Below are positions 11,137 to 20,549 of a stretch of DNA of 64,000 bases, in pieces (the first letter of the stretch is position 1; the number at the start of each line of letters is the position of its first letter). The notes under the pieces were generated by a model. The model was not told where the DNA came from. It made no database searches and was given only the letters and a program-made list of their open reading frames with translations. A program made the translations under genes and the position numbers. The stretch spans positions 1 to 64,000 of the forward strand of contig CAMADY010000002.1 in the NCBI GenBank assembly GCA_945831805.1, written 5' to 3'. Source of the DNA: an uncultured Prevotellaceae bacterium. GTDB lineage: Bacteria > Bacteroidota > Bacteroidia > Bacteroidales > Bacteroidaceae.

Positions 11137-11163
11137 TCTAGAGAAACTAGAATGACTAGAAAT
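11137..11163. repeat. 9-nt-period array NNCTAGANN x3
   Basis: ttctagaga aactagaat gactagaaa. Confidence 0.55.
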
Positions 11164-11187
11164 ATTGACAAAAAAAAATTACAATAA

Positions 11188-12039
11188 ATGGAAAACGTAA
11201 TTTCAAAAGCCTCCCCTCGGGGAGGTTTGGAGGGGGCCATGGAGGGGGCTGTTTCAGTAATCAAAGTCGGCGGCGCTGTCGTTGAAGACGCACAGCAGCT
11301 TGCTGCACTCCTCGATAACTTCTCCGCCATTCCTGGCAAGAAGATCCTCGTGCATGGCGGCGGACGCCGTGCTACGAAGGTGGCAGCACAGCTCGGCATC
11401 GAGAGCCACATGGTCAACGGCCGACGCATAACGGACAGCGAGATGCTCTCCGTCGTTACTATGGTCTATGGCGGACTCGTAAACAAGAACCTCGTAGCAC
11501 AGTTGCAGGCAAAGGGTGTCAACGCTCTCGGCCTCACCGGTGCTGATATGGACATCATACGCTCACACAAGCGTCCGCTGAAGAAGGTTAAGATGGAGGA
11601 CGGCACGGAGCAGATGGTTGACTTCGGATATGTCGGCGACGTGGACTATGCCAACGGCGAACGCCTCGCAGAGCTCCTCAACAGCGGCGTCATTCCAGTC
11701 GTTGCACCTCTGACGCACGATGGCGAGGGCAACATCCTCAACACCAATGCCGACACCATGGCGTCAACCGTGGCGAAGGCGCTGGCACAGTATTTTGACG
11801 TGACGCTAATCTATTCGTTCGAGAAGAAGGGCGTGCTCTCAAACCCTGACGACGACGACAGCGTCATCCCTACCATCACCCGTGAGTCATACGACAAGTA
11901 CGTTGCCGACGGAACAATCTCCGGCGGCATGATGCCGAAGATAGAGAACGCATTCGAAGCTGTTGAGGCAGGCGTGAAGCGCGTCATCATTACCCTCGCT
12001 ACAGCAATAGACGGAAACCACGGAACGGTGATTTCCTAA
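11188..12039 (+). CDS. argB: acetylglutamate kinase
   Basis: VIKVGGAVVED, LVHGGGRRATKV, GGLVNKNLVAQLQ, GGMMPKIE. Confidence 0.92.
   Translation: MENVISKASPRGGLEGAMEGAVSVIKVGGAVVEDAQQLAALLDNFSAIPGKKILVHGGGRRATKVAAQLGIESHMVNGRRITDSEMLSVVTMVYGGLVNKNLVAQLQAKGVNALGLTGADMDIIRSHKRPLKKVKMEDGTEQMVDFGYVGDVDYANGERLAELLNSGVIPVVAPLTHDGEGNILNTNADTMASTVAKALAQYFDVTLIYSFEKKGVLSNPDDDDSVIPTITRESYDKYVADGTISGGMMPKIENAFEAVEAGVKRVIITLATAIDGNHGTVIS
11210..11250 (+). repeat. Family A repeat inside argB N-terminus
   Basis: gcctcccctcggggaggtttggagggggccatggagggggct encodes ASPRGGLEGAMEGA. Confidence 0.85.
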
Positions 12040-12070
12040 TTGAAAATTGAGAATTGAGAATTGAGAATTG
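12040..12070. repeat. 7-nt-period array (attgaga)n
   Basis: attgaaaattgagaattgagaattgagaattg between argB and the sigma gene, overlapping the TTG start. Confidence 0.7.
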
Positions 12071-12556
12071 ACAACCATCCATGACATACTCTCCTACAAG
12101 AACCAGATGTACCGCCTGGCTTTGCGCATCACGCTGAACAGTCAGGAGGCGGAGGATGTCGTGCAGGACGTCATCATAAAGCTATGGAACATGCGCGAGA
12201 AGCTCTCTGAGATCGACAATCTCGAAGCTTTCGCCATGAAGATGGCGCGCAACCTCGCCCTCGACCGACAGCGCATGAAGGTAAACCATACTGAGGATAT
12301 CAGCGGAATGGACTTCCCATCCTCTGCAGCATCGCCAGAGGCTGCTATAGAGCACGACGAGCGCGTGCAGTCAATACGCTATGCCATGGCGCTACTGCCC
12401 GAGAAGCAGCGCTCATGCATGCAGCTGCGAGACTTCGAGGGCTACAACTACAAGGATATTGCCGACATGCTACAGATTACCGAAGACCAGGTGAAGATAA
12501 ACATCTTTCGCGCACGTCAGGCTATAAAGAAACAACTGTTGGATACAAAACAATAA
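12068..12556 (+). CDS. ECF-type sigma-70 family RNA polymerase sigma factor
   Basis: YRLALRITLNSQEAEDVVQDVIIKLW and LPEKQRSCMQLRDFEGYNYKDIADML; likely TTG start. Confidence 0.87.
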   Translation: MTTIHDILSYKNQMYRLALRITLNSQEAEDVVQDVIIKLWNMREKLSEIDNLEAFAMKMARNLALDRQRMKVNHTEDISGMDFPSSAASPEAAIEHDERVQSIRYAMALLPEKQRSCMQLRDFEGYNYKDIADMLQITEDQVKINIFRARQAIKKQLLDTKQ

Positions 12557-12571
12557 ACATAACATACAAGT

Positions 12572-13303
12572 ATGAAATATGCACTCGTAACAGGAGGCTC
12601 ACGCGGCCTCGGAAGAGCGGTATGCAAGGACATTGCAAAGCTCGGAATACCAGTAGTAGTAAACTATCAGAGCAACGAAGAGGCTGCCAAGGCTGTCATC
12701 AGCGAGATTGAGGCTGAGGGCGGAAAGGCAGAGCTCCTGCAGTTCAACGTAGGCAACAAGGCAGAGGTCGATGCCGCTATAGAGAAGTGGGAGGCAGCGC
12801 ATGCCGACGACTACATAGCATACCTCGTCAACAATGCCGGCATACGTCGCGACAACTTGATGTACATGATGCCGGAGGAAGACTGGCACAGCGTCATCAA
12901 CACATCGCTCAACGGATTCTACTACGTAACATCAAGGCTCCTGCCTAAGATGGTTATGCGTAAGCACGGCGGTCGCATCGTCAACATGGCATCGCTCAGC
13001 GGACTCAAGGGACTGCCGGGACAGACCAACTACAGTGCTGCTAAGGCGGCGCTCATCGGTGCTACGAAGGCTCTTGCACAGGAGGTCGCTGCACGTAGCG
13101 TCACCGTCAACGCGGTGGCACCAGGCTTCATAGAGACCGACATGACCAAGGAACTGCCTGTTGACGAACTCAAGCAGACCGTTCCGATGAAGCGCTTCGG
13201 AAAGCCGGAGGAGGTTGCGGCTCTCGTGAAGTTCCTCATTTCTGACGAGGCAGCCTACATCACCGGCGAGGTGATATCAATCAACGGCGGTCTCTACACA
13301 TAA
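12572..13303 (+). CDS. fabG: 3-oxoacyl-ACP reductase (SDR)
   Basis: VTGGSRGLGRAV, NNAG, YSAAKAALIG, GFIETDMT. Confidence 0.9.
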   Translation: MKYALVTGGSRGLGRAVCKDIAKLGIPVVVNYQSNEEAAKAVISEIEAEGGKAELLQFNVGNKAEVDAAIEKWEAAHADDYIAYLVNNAGIRRDNLMYMMPEEDWHSVINTSLNGFYYVTSRLLPKMVMRKHGGRIVNMASLSGLKGLPGQTNYSAAKAALIGATKALAQEVAARSVTVNAVAPGFIETDMTKELPVDELKQTVPMKRFGKPEEVAALVKFLISDEAAYITGEVISINGGLYT

Positions 13304-13330
13304 ACGACACCATACTACTTAAAATAAAAA

Positions 13331-13370
13331 AGCATAGTGATCATAACACGTCACTATGCTTTTTTTTTAA
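13331..13370. terminator. Terminator after fabG
   Basis: AGCATAGTGA tcataacacg TCACTATGCT followed by T run. Confidence 0.85.
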
Positions 13371-13380
13371 TGTGTAGAAC

Positions 13381-13485
13381 TTACTTCACAAGGTACTTTC
13401 TGCCGTTGACGATGTACAGTCCGTGGCGAGGATTCTGCACCTTGCGGCCCGAAAGGTCGTAGATAGTCCCTGGAGCCTTGCTTAC
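13381..13485 (-). pseudogene. orphan C-terminal sorting-like remnant (VSKAPGTIYDLSGRKVQNPRHGLYIVNGRKYLVK*)
   Basis: Read on minus strand; typical Prevotella C-terminal motif of secreted proteins with no N-terminal gene body. Confidence 0.75.
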
Positions 13486-13530
13486 AAAAAAAACAGAATT
13501 ATTTATGATTTATATGTTGTATCCCTCCTT

Positions 13531-14133
13531 TTAGGGTTTTTGCAGATATAGTATAGCCTCTGGACCTTCGTTGAAGAGCAGGTCGAGGATGGAGAGGTCG
13601 GGTATGAAGCCATGCCTGCGCTGGAACGTCTGGTAGTAAGGTGATGGGTGTTCTTTTAGTCGCTCCGCTTTGTAGAAGCACCGGCTGGAGTCGCTTAGCG
13701 GGGTGTTGGGTGATGGGTGGTAGGTGGTGGTGAGTACGATGTCTTTCGTGATGCCTAATAGCTCGAACATCTTTCGGGTGATGGCGAGGTCGTAGTCGAA
13801 AAGGCTCTCCCAGCGCTCCGTGAAGAATGGCTGCACCTCGTCGGCGTAGTATTCGAAGAATGGCGACATGCCGTAGGCGGTCTTCAGTGCCTCCCAGTGC
13901 TGATGGCGCCAGTTGCCGTGGTCGCTGACCGCCACGTCCCTTATCTTACCGCCGCATGGCACGCTGACGGGAACGGAGAGTGTCTGCACACCGTTGGCCG
14001 TGGCTATCTGCATGCGGTTGCGGAAGGTCTGCTTCGTGTAGCTCTCGCATGCCTCGATGACGGCAGGACCATCATTCTGCACCACGTCCCGATACCATGA
14101 GATGGGTCCGAAGTATGTTATGTTCTTTATCAA
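13531..14133 (-). CDS. WbqC-like family protein
   Basis: YFGPISWYRDV, NWRHQHWEALKTAYGMSPFFEYYADE, LLFNEGPEA. Confidence 0.8.
   Translation of the reverse strand: MIKNITYFGPISWYRDVVQNDGPAVIEACESYTKQTFRNRMQIATANGVQTLSVPVSVPCGGKIRDVAVSDHGNWRHQHWEALKTAYGMSPFFEYYADEVQPFFTERWESLFDYDLAITRKMFELLGITKDIVLTTTYHPSPNTPLSDSSRCFYKAERLKEHPSPYYQTFQRRHGFIPDLSILDLLFNEGPEAILYLQKP
13646..13705 (-). repeat. Family D repeat inside WbqC-like CDS
   Basis: Reverse complement ccgctaagcgactccagccggtgcttctacaaagcggagcgactaaaagaa matches 62296-62347. Confidence 0.75.
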
Positions 14134-14145
14134 TTTCTCTATTGG

Positions 14146-15333
14146 CTAAGCATTGGTTGAACCTTGACTGTTGCTCCTCAGCTTCAGTCGCTTGATGTTG
14201 AAGCGGCGGTACATTATGAAGACGGCTATGATGTTATATACTACAGCCTGTATGCAGAGCGCACGGAACTCCGGTATGACGTCGCCGATGCGTGCTCCCA
14301 TGCTGCTCATGCGTACGATGCCACGGATGGCGAAGGTCGATGGTATGATGTCGCCGACGCCCTGCCAGAAGCCCGGTATGGCACTCTGCGGCCACGACAG
14401 TCCGGACATGAAGAGGAACGGCACGGAGGTGCAGACGGCTGTCAGCATGACGTTCTCGCGGTAGCGTATCATCTCGCTGCCCACGATGCCGAAGCCGATG
14501 CATGCCATGAGGTACGGCGTCATGAAGACCATCCAGTCCCATAGGTGTGCCATCATGACGAAGCCGAAGATGCGTGGCACTACGAGGGAGGTGTAGGCAA
14601 GCATTACGGCGTAGATCATGAAGTACGTCAGGCCCTTGCCGAGCATGGTGGAACCGACGCTCTTCATATCACGGAAGTATGTCTCGCGCTCGGTGCCGGC
14701 ACGCAGTCCGAGGCAGAGGAGTATGGCCTGCTGTATGATGAGCACCAGCACGCCAGGCAGTATGGAGTTGCCATAGCCGCCCGTGACGTTGAAGACCTGT
14801 ATCTCGTCAACCTTCAGTGGGGCCGACGACAGCTCCGCATCGCGCTTCGTCATAGGCTGCGCTATCTGCGCGCTGATCTGTCCGCCCATAACCATGCTGA
14901 CGGTCTGCACGGAAGTGTAGATAGCCTTGTACGTCAGCATGTAGCTCATGTCGCAATAGACGGAGACGACGGCCTGCTCGTGGCGACCTGCCTTCTCGTC
15001 GAAGTCTGCTGGCAGATAGACGACGCCGTAGGCCTCGCCCCTGCCGACGTATTCCTTTGCCTCCTCAAGGCTGCCGGCATAGTAGCTCACCTCGCAGTCT
15101 GGCGTGGCGTTGAGCTTCTGAAGAAACTGGCGGCTGAGGGAGGAGTGTGAGTTATCGACAGCAACGACGGGCACCTCGCGTACCACCTCGTTGTTGTATA
15201 TCCAGGAGTAGAGGACAGGGTACGCCAAAGGCAGCACGAAGCAGAAGAGTATTGCTCCCTGATCCTTCAATATGGCGCGTATCTCATGAATCCATACCTC
15301 AAAGACGTTCTGTATGTACTTATAAATATTCAA
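14146..15333 (-). CDS. ABC-2 type efflux permease
   Basis: 396-aa class membrane protein, N-terminal TM plus periplasmic domain plus C-terminal TMs. Confidence 0.85.
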   Translation of the reverse strand: MNIYKYIQNVFEVWIHEIRAILKDQGAILFCFVLPLAYPVLYSWIYNNEVVREVPVVAVDNSHSSLSRQFLQKLNATPDCEVSYYAGSLEEAKEYVGRGEAYGVVYLPADFDEKAGRHEQAVVSVYCDMSYMLTYKAIYTSVQTVSMVMGGQISAQIAQPMTKRDAELSSAPLKVDEIQVFNVTGGYGNSILPGVLVLIIQQAILLCLGLRAGTERETYFRDMKSVGSTMLGKGLTYFMIYAVMLAYTSLVVPRIFGFVMMAHLWDWMVFMTPYLMACIGFGIVGSEMIRYRENVMLTAVCTSVPFLFMSGLSWPQSAIPGFWQGVGDIIPSTFAIRGIVRMSSMGARIGDVIPEFRALCIQAVVYNIIAVFIMYRRFNIKRLKLRSNSQGSTNA

Positions 15334-15335
15334 TT

Positions 15336-15501
15336 TGAAAATGGAAGATTTAAAATTGAAAATTGAAAATGTAAAATGTAAAATGGAGAATGTAAAATGT
15401 AAAGTTATGATTACCTTATATCCCTTCTCTTCTGGTCGAATCGGCTTCCCCCCTCGGGGGAACGGGAGGAGGGGCTCCTCGGGGGGACGGGAGGAGGGGC
15501 T
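15336..15501. repeat. Composite junction element 1: 7-nt-period array plus conserved GC palindrome block
   Basis: aaagttatgattacc..ttatcccttctcttctggtcgaatcggcttcccccctcggggg block shared with elements 2 and 3. Confidence 0.85.
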
Positions 15502-16665
15502 TTACTCTATATACACCCCACTCCTCATTGCATTCGCTATTCTGCTGGAGAAGCAGAGCGGAATGAAGGCGAGGATGATTAGTGCCAGGATGTGCAGCTG
15601 CACCACGGACAGCGGGAAGGTGTTGAAGATGCAGAGCTCATAGATCATGTAGTAGTGGCGCAGGGGGAACAGCCATGAGACTGCCTGCAGCGGACCGTCC
15701 ATGGCGAAGACCGGGAAGGCGCTGCCCACCATCGAGAAGCTCAGCACGCCGATGAGCGAGCAGATGCTCATGCCCATACGCAGGGTAGGGCAGAAGCCGA
15801 AGATGGTGAGGCTGAGGCCCTGCGTGCCTATGACGGTGAGGAATCCGAGCAGGGCGAGGCGCTTATAGCCGCCAGCGGCAGGGAATCCGAGGTAACCGTA
15901 GAGGTAGGTCATCAGTATGCACATCACTATACAATATATTATGGTATGGGGAACAACCTTGCCGAGAACAGCCACCAGAGGGTTGTCGTCGGCTGTCTGC
16001 ATATATTCCTTCGAAGTGCCGAACTTCAGTTCCGTACCGAAGCTGAACGCCGTGATGAGTAAGATGAACAGCAGGAAGCAGGCCGGGATGAACGGATTGC
16101 TAAGATATACGTTGTAGTTGACGTAGGGGTTGCCGATGTTGTGGGCATCGAGCGTGATAGGCTGAAGGACGGCTTTCTGCAACTCCGCACTGACACCCTT
16201 CGCCGTGAGTGTCGCCTGAGCCACGCCGGCCTTCGCAAGCGTAGCTACCGTCTTCAGGTCCTTGAAGAGCAGCGAGCCCGACGACATCGTGGTGCTGCTG
16301 TAGAAGAACTCTATCTTTGGCTGGCGCTGGGCAAGCAGGTCGTTCGTCATGTCCTTAGGGAAATGCATGAAGGCGTAGATCTCACCCTGCTGCATGGCAT
16401 GGCGCGCATCATCGACAGACGGATACTGCGCCACCACCTTCGACGACTGGAAGCTGTCGAGCATGCGTGTAAGCTTGCGCGAGGTGGAGCTGTTGTCGTT
16501 GTCAACAATGCCGACAGGCATATCCACGGGCACGCCGTCCTTCATCAGTGTGGTGAAGAAGAGTGCGCAGAGGCAAGGCATGACAACCATGCACATAAGG
16601 TATATCTTATGCGAAAAGATGATGCGGAACTCCCGCAACGCTACTGCTATGAACGACTTTACCAT
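15502..16665 (-). CDS. ABC-2 type efflux permease
   Basis: Paralogous architecture to 14146-15333. Confidence 0.85.
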   Translation of the reverse strand: MVKSFIAVALREFRIIFSHKIYLMCMVVMPCLCALFFTTLMKDGVPVDMPVGIVDNDNSSTSRKLTRMLDSFQSSKVVAQYPSVDDARHAMQQGEIYAFMHFPKDMTNDLLAQRQPKIEFFYSSTTMSSGSLLFKDLKTVATLAKAGVAQATLTAKGVSAELQKAVLQPITLDAHNIGNPYVNYNVYLSNPFIPACFLLFILLITAFSFGTELKFGTSKEYMQTADDNPLVAVLGKVVPHTIIYCIVMCILMTYLYGYLGFPAAGGYKRLALLGFLTVIGTQGLSLTIFGFCPTLRMGMSICSLIGVLSFSMVGSAFPVFAMDGPLQAVSWLFPLRHYYMIYELCIFNTFPLSVVQLHILALIILAFIPLCFSSRIANAMRSGVYIE

Positions 16666-16667
16666 TA

Positions 16668-16890
16668 TAAAATGGAAGATTTAAAATGGAAAATGGAAAG
16701 TGGAGAATGGAAAATGGAAAGAGGAAAGTGGAAAGAGGAAAATGGAAGGAGGAAAGTGGAAAGAGGAAAATGGAAAGAGGAAAGTGGAAAATGGAAAGTT
16801 ATGATTACCACCTTATCCCTTCTCTTCTGGTCGAATCGGCTTCCCCCCTCGGGGGGACGGGAGGGGGGGCTTCTCGGGAGGAGTGACTCC
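16668..16890. repeat. Composite junction element 2
   Basis: (ggaaaNN)n array plus the same ~60-bp block. Confidence 0.9.
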
Positions 16891-17883
16891 TTATTCCTTT
16901 ATTACCAGCGACATTCCTGGGCGCAGGCCCTCGAACTTCTTCACTGGGCGAGCCTTCACCTCGAAGGTCTTGAGGTCATACTGGCCGTTGCTCTTAGTGG
17001 CCTTCCATGTGGCGAAGCTGCCCTGGTCCTTGATGTTGCTCACCTTCATCTCTATGTCCTTGTTGAAGGCAGGGATGAATGCGGTGAATGTATCTCCGAC
17101 CTTGATGCCGTTGAGGCAGTCCTCGCGTACATTAAATACTCCCCACATATCGTCCATGATGCTGATCGTCATGATAGGGCTGCCGGTGCCTACAAGCTCG
17201 CCGACCTTAGGGTAGATGTTCGACACCTCACCGTCCATCTGTGCCACCTGCACCGTCTCGCGGATGTATGAAGACACCTCCTGTACTACACCCTGAGCCT
17301 GACCGAGCTTTGCTGCGGCAGCGGTCTTCTCCTGGACGCGGGCACCGTTCTTCGCCATCTGATACTGGCTCTGCGCTGCCTGCTCCTGGGCCTCGTAAGC
17401 CTTGAACTGGGCGTAAGCCTCGTCGCGCTTCTGCTCGCTCACCACGCCCTCGTCGAAGAGGCGCTGAACACGCTCGTACGACTTGCGGTAGATCTCAAGA
17501 CCGGCCTTCGCCTGCTGCCACAGCTCGTAGGCACCCTTGATCTGCTCCTGGCGAGCACCGGCGTTTGCCATGTCGCTCATGGCAGCAGCGGCGTTCTCAA
17601 CGCTCTGCGCCTGAACCTTCTTCGCCTCTACCTCTGGAGCATCCAGAATGACGAGGGTGTCACCCTTGTGTACGAAGTCGCCCTCCTTGACACGAATCTC
17701 AAGGATGCGACCAGGCACCTTACTTGACACGCGGTATTCCGTGACGTCAACCTGTCCTTGTATGAAATCCTCTTCAGTGCCTATCGTCAATGCGCCGATG
17801 ACACCTACTATGATGATGATTGCTGCGAAGCTCAATACTCCGAGCAAAACGCTCTTATGCTGTTTCTTTTCTACGTCTGTCAT
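16891..17883 (-). CDS. HlyD/EmrA-type membrane fusion protein
   Basis: Single TM; VSSKVPGRILEIRVKEGDFVHKGDTLVILD biotinyl-lipoyl-like hairpin. Confidence 0.9.
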   Translation of the reverse strand: MTDVEKKQHKSVLLGVLSFAAIIIIVGVIGALTIGTEEDFIQGQVDVTEYRVSSKVPGRILEIRVKEGDFVHKGDTLVILDAPEVEAKKVQAQSVENAAAAMSDMANAGARQEQIKGAYELWQQAKAGLEIYRKSYERVQRLFDEGVVSEQKRDEAYAQFKAYEAQEQAAQSQYQMAKNGARVQEKTAAAAKLGQAQGVVQEVSSYIRETVQVAQMDGEVSNIYPKVGELVGTGSPIMTISIMDDMWGVFNVREDCLNGIKVGDTFTAFIPAFNKDIEMKVSNIKDQGSFATWKATKSNGQYDLKTFEVKARPVKKFEGLRPGMSLVIKE

Positions 17884-17916
17884 AATTATTTCGTCAAATT
17901 GAAAATGAACTTTTTT

Positions 17917-18144
17917 TGAAAATGGAAAGAGGAAAATGGAAAGAGGAAAGTGGAAAGAGGAAAGTGGAAAGAGGAAAATGGAAAGAGGAAAATGGAAAGA
18001 GGAAAATGGAAAGAGGAAAGAGGAAAATGGAAAGTTATGATTACCACCTTATCCCTTCTCTTCTGGTCGAATCGGCTTCCCCCCTCGGGGGGACGGGAGG
18101 AGGGGCTCCTCAGGGGACGGGAGGAGGGGCTCCTCGGGGAGGCC
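17917..18144. repeat. Composite junction element 3
   Basis: (ggaaaNN)n array plus the same block, with two further palindrome units. Confidence 0.9.
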
Positions 18145-19653
18145 TTACCTCTGTCCCAAAGCTTTCCTCAGTCCTGCCTCGCTGAGCTTGACATCTATCT
18201 GTGCGTCAATCTTCTGCGACTGCGCCTGGAACCAGGCAGTCTGCGCTGCCATCACCTCGGTGGTGCTCATCACACCCTCCTTGAAGCCGACCGTTGCGCA
18301 GCGCAGGTTCTCGTCGGCCTGCTGGATATGCTTCTGGGCAGCCACGAGCTTCTTCTCTGCAACCCTCAGCTTCATGTCCGACTGCGAAATCTGAAGCTCC
18401 AGCTTCTCCTTCGTCTCGTCCAGCGTCATCGCTGCGATGTTTGACGACAGCTTCGACGCACGCACCTTGTACATGGCGTCGCCCCAGTCCAGCACTGGCA
18501 TGCGGAGCATCACGCCCACGTTCCATACACCGCCGAACTTCCTCTCGTAACCGTTATATACGTTAGGGTTACTGATGAGGTAGCCACCGGTCAGCGCTAT
18601 CTGTGGCAGATAAGCCGCACGCGCTATCTTCGTCTGCTGCTTCGTTATCTCGACAGCGTCTGACAGCAGGCGTGTCTCAGGGCGGTTCGCTATAGCCTCG
18701 TCGATGTCGTACTGGCGCGTCACGCTGCCGTTGCCGAGGTTCTCACTGCCTTCGTCGGCAAGAGTCACGTCGCTGTCAAGAGGCAGTCCGCAAAGCTGGC
18801 ACAGCAGCATGCGGGCAAGGCTTAAACCGCTCTCTGCCTGCGTCTTCGACATCTCCGCCTCATTGACGCGGACGGAGACCTTCAGGCCGTCGGCACGGGT
18901 CGCAACACCCTCCTTGATCATCTTCTGGACATCCTCGTCGAACTTCGAAACGAGCGACAGGTAACTGTCCGCAAGCTTCTGCTTGTGGTTAAGCGAAACG
19001 ACGAGCCAGTAGGCCTGGTCGATGTCGTAGAGCACGTTCTGCTCCGACAGGTCCGTCTTCTCGGCAGCAATACGCTCGGAGATCTCCGCCATCTTGTTGC
19101 CGGCAATGATGGCACCACCCATATAGATAGGCTGCGTAAGCATCACGCTGCCGACGAACATGTTGCGCGTGTCGGTGCGGAAGGCGTCGCGGATGTTCTC
19201 GCCAAGAGCATTGCCGTAAGCCTCAAGCTGCTGCTGACCTGCCGCCTTGACCTGTTGCAGAAGGGGCGTCATCTGCTGAAGCTTCTGAAGTAGCTCCGGC
19301 GTGAGCACACCAGCGTCAAAAATTTTCTGGACACCAGCCTGGGCTACGCCGTTGATGGCACCCACGGCGTTCGTTCCGATGTTTGAGAGGGCCGTCTTCT
19401 GACCATCGTTAAGAAGCGAGATCTCCCTGCTCATAAGGAGGTAGGCACCAGAGAGGTCCACGTGCGGTAAGTACTTTGTCCTTACGGACTTACGTACGTT
19501 GCGCGCCACCTCCTGCTGTGCCCTCGAAATGCTAAGCTGCTTGTTGTTGCGCAGAGCCATCGCGCGACAAGAGTCGAGCGTCAGGGTCTCGGCAGAAGCA
19601 ACGGCACATCCCAACAATGTCAGGCACAATGCGATAATCTTGTTCTTGTTCAT
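18145..19653 (-). CDS. TolC-family outer membrane efflux protein
   Basis: Signal peptide, LTLDSCRAMALRNN; coiled-coil repeats. Confidence 0.9.
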   Translation of the reverse strand: MNKNKIIALCLTLLGCAVASAETLTLDSCRAMALRNNKQLSISRAQQEVARNVRKSVRTKYLPHVDLSGAYLLMSREISLLNDGQKTALSNIGTNAVGAINGVAQAGVQKIFDAGVLTPELLQKLQQMTPLLQQVKAAGQQQLEAYGNALGENIRDAFRTDTRNMFVGSVMLTQPIYMGGAIIAGNKMAEISERIAAEKTDLSEQNVLYDIDQAYWLVVSLNHKQKLADSYLSLVSKFDEDVQKMIKEGVATRADGLKVSVRVNEAEMSKTQAESGLSLARMLLCQLCGLPLDSDVTLADEGSENLGNGSVTRQYDIDEAIANRPETRLLSDAVEITKQQTKIARAAYLPQIALTGGYLISNPNVYNGYERKFGGVWNVGVMLRMPVLDWGDAMYKVRASKLSSNIAAMTLDETKEKLELQISQSDMKLRVAEKKLVAAQKHIQQADENLRCATVGFKEGVMSTTEVMAAQTAWFQAQSQKIDAQIDVKLSEAGLRKALGQR

Positions 19654-19984
19654 TACTACAAGTCTTGCTTTTTTTCTTCTTTACTGTAAAAATGAAACGA
19701 TAATTCTATTTCAAATTGCAAAATTATAACAAATTTTCAAAAGCACAAAATAAATCAGCCAAAAACGAAAAAAAAAATCAACAAGAAAAGGAATTTGTAA
19801 CACAAAATTTCCGTTTCGTTATACTGTTTCGGGGTATTTTGCACTCTTTACCATTATTTTCCTTGCACACCCAGATAACTTTTACTACCTTTGCATACAC
19901 TTTTTAATCTACGCACGCATCGCATGCACTCCTGCGCAAGGCACTCAGCCCCTCCTGCGATACAAAAACTAACAAACGAACTCA

Positions 19985-20545
19985 ATGTCAGACATCATAA
20001 AATACGAAGAAGTAGAACGCCGCATCATAGAACTACGCGGACAGAAAGTCCTCCTCGATCGTGACGTAGCAGAACTCTACGGCGTTGAAACCAAACGCAT
20101 CAACGAAGCCGTAAAGAATAACCCCGAGAAATTCCCTGAAGGCTATGTCATTCAGACCACGAGAGAAGAGTCTTCAGCTCTAAGGTCGAAAATTTCGACC
20201 TTAGAAGCATCGGAAGGGCAAGGACACTATTCAAAATTCAACTACAAAGCCTTTACCGAACGTGGTCTATATATGCTAGCGACCATACTCAAAGGCAAGA
20301 GAGCAACACAAACGACTCTCGCAATAATTGAGACCTTTGCGCAAGTAAGGGAAATGGCGCGCACAATGGAGGCCCTGCAAAATGTCACCGATGGAGGAGC
20401 ACAACAACAAGACCTCTTACAGAAAACGGGTGAGATACTTGCAAACGTGGTTGGCACAAATCTAACTACCACCACCACTGAGACGGAAATAGAACTCAAC
20501 TTTGCCGTAGTTAAGATACGACACAAGGTAATAAAATCCGTATAA
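19985..20545 (+). CDS. ORF6N domain-containing DNA-binding protein
   Basis: IIELRGQKVLLDRDVAELYGVETKRINEAVKNNPEKFPEGYVIQ. Confidence 0.88.
   Translation: MSDIIKYEEVERRIIELRGQKVLLDRDVAELYGVETKRINEAVKNNPEKFPEGYVIQTTREESSALRSKISTLEASEGQGHYSKFNYKAFTERGLYMLATILKGKRATQTTLAIIETFAQVREMARTMEALQNVTDGGAQQQDLLQKTGEILANVVGTNLTTTTTETEIELNFAVVKIRHKVIKSV
20180..20204. repeat. 25-nt perfect palindrome inside ORF6N CDS
   Basis: ctaaggtcgaaa-a-tttcgaccttag. Confidence 0.95.
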
Positions 20546-20549
20546 AAAC

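Noticed and set aside
16141-17271. 376-aa plus-strand ORF across the efflux operon
   Set aside because: Runs through junction repeat and antisense to HlyD and permease; shadow plus low-complexity sequence.
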